Shown here in pieces: positions 7,208 through 8,935 of a DNA stretch of 8,935 nt. Below the pieces are notes generated by a model. The model ran no database searches. It saw only the letters and a program-made list of their open reading frames with translations, and was not told where the DNA came from. Each line of letters starts with the position of its first letter. The stretch's first letter is position 1. The stretch covers positions 1-8,935 of the forward strand of contig JAAZFK010000004.1 of NCBI GenBank assembly GCA_012511735.1. Reading direction: 5' to 3'. This stretch comes from Clostridiaceae bacterium (GTDB lineage: Bacteria; Bacillota; Clostridia; Saccharofermentanales; DTU023). The position numbers and the translations under genes were made by a program.

Positions 7208-7796
7208 TTTTCTTTCCGAGACCTGCCTGTTGCGTCACGTAGTGGACGGTGGCCAGCAGGGAACAGATCACTGGGGGGATGAATATGACGTGGCGCAGCC
7301 AGGGCGGCCCGTCGGACACCCAGAACATAGTCACAACCGCGGCGACAAACAGGAAGGTGGCCACCTTGCCCAGCCTGTCTGAAAATACAACTACATTTCG
7401 CTTGGCCAGCAGGAGTGTGCTTCCAAAGAGCATGAATGATTCGCGCGCGAAATAGTAAAGAGGCACCCAGATGGGGATCTTCCCAATGGCAAACATCATG
7501 AAGGCGGTCACCACCTGAAAGATTTTGTCCACAAAGGGATCAAAGAGCTTGCCGAATTCGGTCATCATATCAAACCGGCGGGCGATGAATCCGTCCAGGA
7601 AATCAGTGGTCCAGATCATAAGGAAGAGGATAAAAGTAGCCAGCTTATGGGCAGGCCAACGGTAGATCATTACCGCCAGAGGTGCGATGGCGCAAAGACG
7701 TATCAGCGTCAACACATTGGGAATGTTGAAGGTAATTTGTATCCGCCGGTTGTCGTCCGGACTTCCGTTTGATGATTTGTCTTCCCCATCCATCAC
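7173..7796 (-). CDS. pgsA: CDP-diacylglycerol-glycerol-3-phosphate 3-phosphatidyltransferase (PgsA type)
   Basis: PgsA makes phosphatidylglycerophosphate from CDP-diacylglycerol and glycerol-3-phosphate in the membrane. The full CDP-alcohol phosphotransferase motif D-G-x2-A-R-x8-G-x3-D-x3-D is present: D68-G69, A72-R73, G82, D86, D90, with the preceding D65. Hydrophobic segments at about 28-45, 51-66, 92-112, 117-131, 145-160 and 168-188 fit a polytopic membrane protein of about 200 residues. NIPNVLTLIRL (24-34) is the usual PgsA start, so the roughly 20 hydrophilic residues before it are an extension. The frame opens with adjacent GTG (7796) and ATG (7793); an in-frame TAA at 7806-7808 rules out earlier starts, and AGGTGA at 7798-7803 is better spaced for the ATG. 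The last 35 bases overlap mutS2. The head group is assigned from family resemblance; another CDP-alcohol transferase is possible but less likely. Confidence 0.9.
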   Translation of the reverse strand: MMDGEDKSSNGSPDDNRRIQITFNIPNVLTLIRLCAIAPLAVMIYRWPAHKLATFILFLMIWTTDFLDGFIARRFDMMTEFGKLFDPFVDKIFQVVTAFMMFAIGKIPIWVPLYYFARESFMLFGSTLLLAKRNVVVFSDRLGKVATFLFVAAVVTMFWVSDGPPWLRHVIFIPPVICSLLATVHYVTQQAGLGKKNEHTGKDPQNT

Positions 7797-7898
7797 GTCA
7801 CCTGTTTACTTTCATTTTGAAACTGACACGGAAGCGGGCAATCCTCCTCCCATGCCACCGCTTGCATTTTCTCACAATCCCATGATGGATTCTACCGC
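7797..7898 (-). other. dnaE-pgsA intergenic gap
   Basis: This 102-base gap has no recognisable terminator. An imperfect pairing AAGCGG/CCGCTT with a large loop is followed by no U-run. A purine-rich GGGAGGAGG lies in the middle without a well-placed start codon. A 24-codon open frame (7793-7867) that ends across the pgsA start is possible but unsupported. Read-through from dnaE into pgsA is likely. Confidence 0.4.
7798..7803 (-). promoter_or_regulatory. Ribosome binding site of pgsA
   Basis: AGGTGA lies directly before the paired GTG-ATG starts. It is only one base from the GTG at 7796 but 4 bases from the ATG at 7793, which favours the ATG as the working start. Confidence 0.5.
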
Positions 7899-8935
7899 TT
7901 AAAGAATGCCGAAATTCTCCGGTCCGAACCGTTCCATCAAGGCGGAGGCTGTCTGGTCATTCCAGGAAATTGAAGGCGCCTCATGTTGCCCCCGGAAGAT
8001 TCCCTGGCCCTCACTGAAGAGGCGGACAGGTGTATCACCCGCGAAGTAAGCGAGCGCCGCGCGAAGCGATTCGAGATAATCTTCCCCTGCCCCGGCCGGG
8101 ATCCTGATGACCACGGATTGGAAATTGCGCCTTGTCTGGTCTTCCTGAACCGTCTGGGGTGGTTTGGATTCGACCCTGCGGGCGGGCGCTTCCTTCCGGG
8201 GGCCCCTCCCATTTCCACGGGGCCGCTTTTTCGCCGCCTCTTTGAAGGGGGCGGGCAAATCCCTCAAGTCAGCCTCGAGTGGCGCGATCAGGTCTGCCAG
8301 AAGCTTGGGTTCCTCCTCCCGAAGGTCGAGTGTACCCGCCAGAAGCAGGGCGCTGTGCTGGTCCAGCAGTTCGCGGAAAAGAGCGTAAGTCTTGGGAAAG
8401 AGAATCACTTCCCAGCTCCCGCTCTCGTCCTCAACCGTGATAAATGACATGCGGTCATTATTCTTGGTGAACAAATCACGCCGCGCGACCACCAAGCCTG
8501 CCATAAAGACCCGGTCCCGGTCTTTGTATGCCCGTCTCTCTTCTCCGGATTCATTGACCTCGTAGGCATCCTCATCCGTCCTCAGGTCCCGGCTCAGAGT
8601 CAAAGGCAAAGAATCAATCGCCTGCCGGTAGGCACTGAGCGGATGACCTGTGACGTATAGGCCCGTCATATCCTTTTCCATTGTCAATCGTTCAAAGGAG
8701 GTAAAGTCAGGCACATTGGGATAATCCGGTTCTTCCTTGCGGTCAAGTGCCTGGTCACTCGAAAGGTCGAACAAGGTGATTTGCCCTTCCATGACGCCTC
8801 TTTTGGCCGAAAGGATGCTGTCGCAAAAAGGCTCGATCACCGCGATCATCTTCGAACGGCCGACGCCGAAGAAGTCGAGCGCTGAAGAACGAATCAAACT
8901 TTCGATCATCTTGCGGTTCAAGGCTGAATCGCACA
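7899..8935 (-). CDS. dnaE: DNA polymerase III alpha subunit DnaE, C-terminal part (cut by window edge)
   Basis: The replicative polymerase alpha subunit copies DNA at the fork. Only the last 344 codons are visible; the frame is open to the right edge (first full codon at 8933), so the catalytic palm lies outside. The fragment opens with an ALNRKMIESLIRSSALDFFG segment typical of the DnaE helix-hairpin-helix region. GLYVTGHPLSAY (about 91-102 of the fragment) is the family's GHPL motif. An OB-fold (about 140-218) carries MAGLVVARRD, MSFITVEDESG and PKLLADLI. A basic linker (about 226-262) leads to a final domain of about 75 residues. The stop is TAA. The internal TTG and ATG codons near 8909-8921 are not starts, since homology continues upstream. 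DnaE rather than PolC is chosen from the GHPL-OB order at the C-terminus. Whether it is DnaE1 or DnaE3 type cannot be fixed from this part, although a domain after the OB-fold leans to DnaE1. Confidence 0.93.
   Translation of the reverse strand, partial: CDSALNRKMIESLIRSSALDFFGVGRSKMIAVIEPFCDSILSAKRGVMEGQITLFDLSSDQALDRKEEPDYPNVPDFTSFERLTMEKDMTGLYVTGHPLSAYRQAIDSLPLTLSRDLRTDEDAYEVNESGEERRAYKDRDRVFMAGLVVARRDLFTKNNDRMSFITVEDESGSWEVILFPKTYALFRELLDQHSALLLAGTLDLREEEPKLLADLIAPLEADLRDLPAPFKEAAKKRPRGNGRGPRKEAPARRVESKPPQTVQEDQTRRNFQSVVIRIPAGAGEDYLESLRAALAYFAGDTPVRLFSEGQGIFRGQHEAPSISWNDQTASALMERFGPENFGIL

Noticed and set aside
7812..7898. Rho-independent terminator or promoter (TAGAAT) between dnaE and pgsA
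   Set aside because: The only stem is AAGCGG/CCGCTT with a large loop and no U-run; the TAGAAT near 7890-7895 has no reasonable -35 element at 16-18 bases.
7983..8447. A 154-codon plus-strand open frame opposite dnaE
   Set aside because: It is antisense to conserved DnaE OB-fold and C-terminal coding sequence and resembles no known protein.

Overview
The window is a single co-oriented block of bacterial housekeeping and storage genes, all read on the minus strand, so transcription runs from high to low coordinates. The order is 3' end of dnaE (cut by the right edge), pgsA, mutS2, glgB, glgC, glgD, then the 5' end of glgA (cut by the left edge). The DNA is moderately GC-rich by eye. A GlgC/GlgD pair of ADP-glucose pyrophosphorylase-type proteins, together with MutS2, points to Bacillota, most likely a GC-richer clostridial lineage. 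I cannot name a genus. No tRNA, rRNA, CRISPR array, insertion sequence or phage gene is visible.

Right part (about 4817-8935): the C-terminal 344 codons of a DnaE-type DNA polymerase III alpha subunit; a CDP-alcohol phosphatidyltransferase (PgsA type) with an intact active-site motif; and a full-length MutS2 with a MutS-type ATPase and a C-terminal Smr domain. The gap between dnaE and pgsA is about 100 bases and has no clear terminator. pgsA and mutS2 overlap by 35 bases, so these genes probably share transcripts.

Left part (1-4716): a glycogen synthesis operon, glgB-glgC-glgD-glgA. GlgC/GlgD make ADP-glucose, GlgA polymerises it into alpha-1,4-glucan, and GlgB adds alpha-1,6 branches. Packing is very tight: glgC/glgD overlap by 7 bases and glgD/glgA are 15 bases apart. 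The 100 bases before glgB contain a plausible sigma-A promoter (TATAAT) and a perfect 7-bp GC hairpin, so the glg genes may have their own transcription start behind mutS2.

The main anomaly is in glgB. An in-frame TAG at 2950-2952 ends the frame at codon 588, yet the same frame continues for 41 codons of recognisable GlgB C-terminus to a TAA only 3 bases before glgC. The restored length of 630 codons is normal for the family. This could be a recent nonsense mutation, a sequencing or assembly error, or readthrough/recoding of TAG. No gene whose end is visible here stops with TAG, but the sample is only five genes. Secondary oddities are a degenerate LDLR motif in the MutS2 Smr domain, Ser in place of the usual Lys in the GlgA KTGGL motif, and a G-tract-rich stretch across the glgB TAG. 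I see no new multi-gene system; otherwise this is an ordinary chromosomal region.
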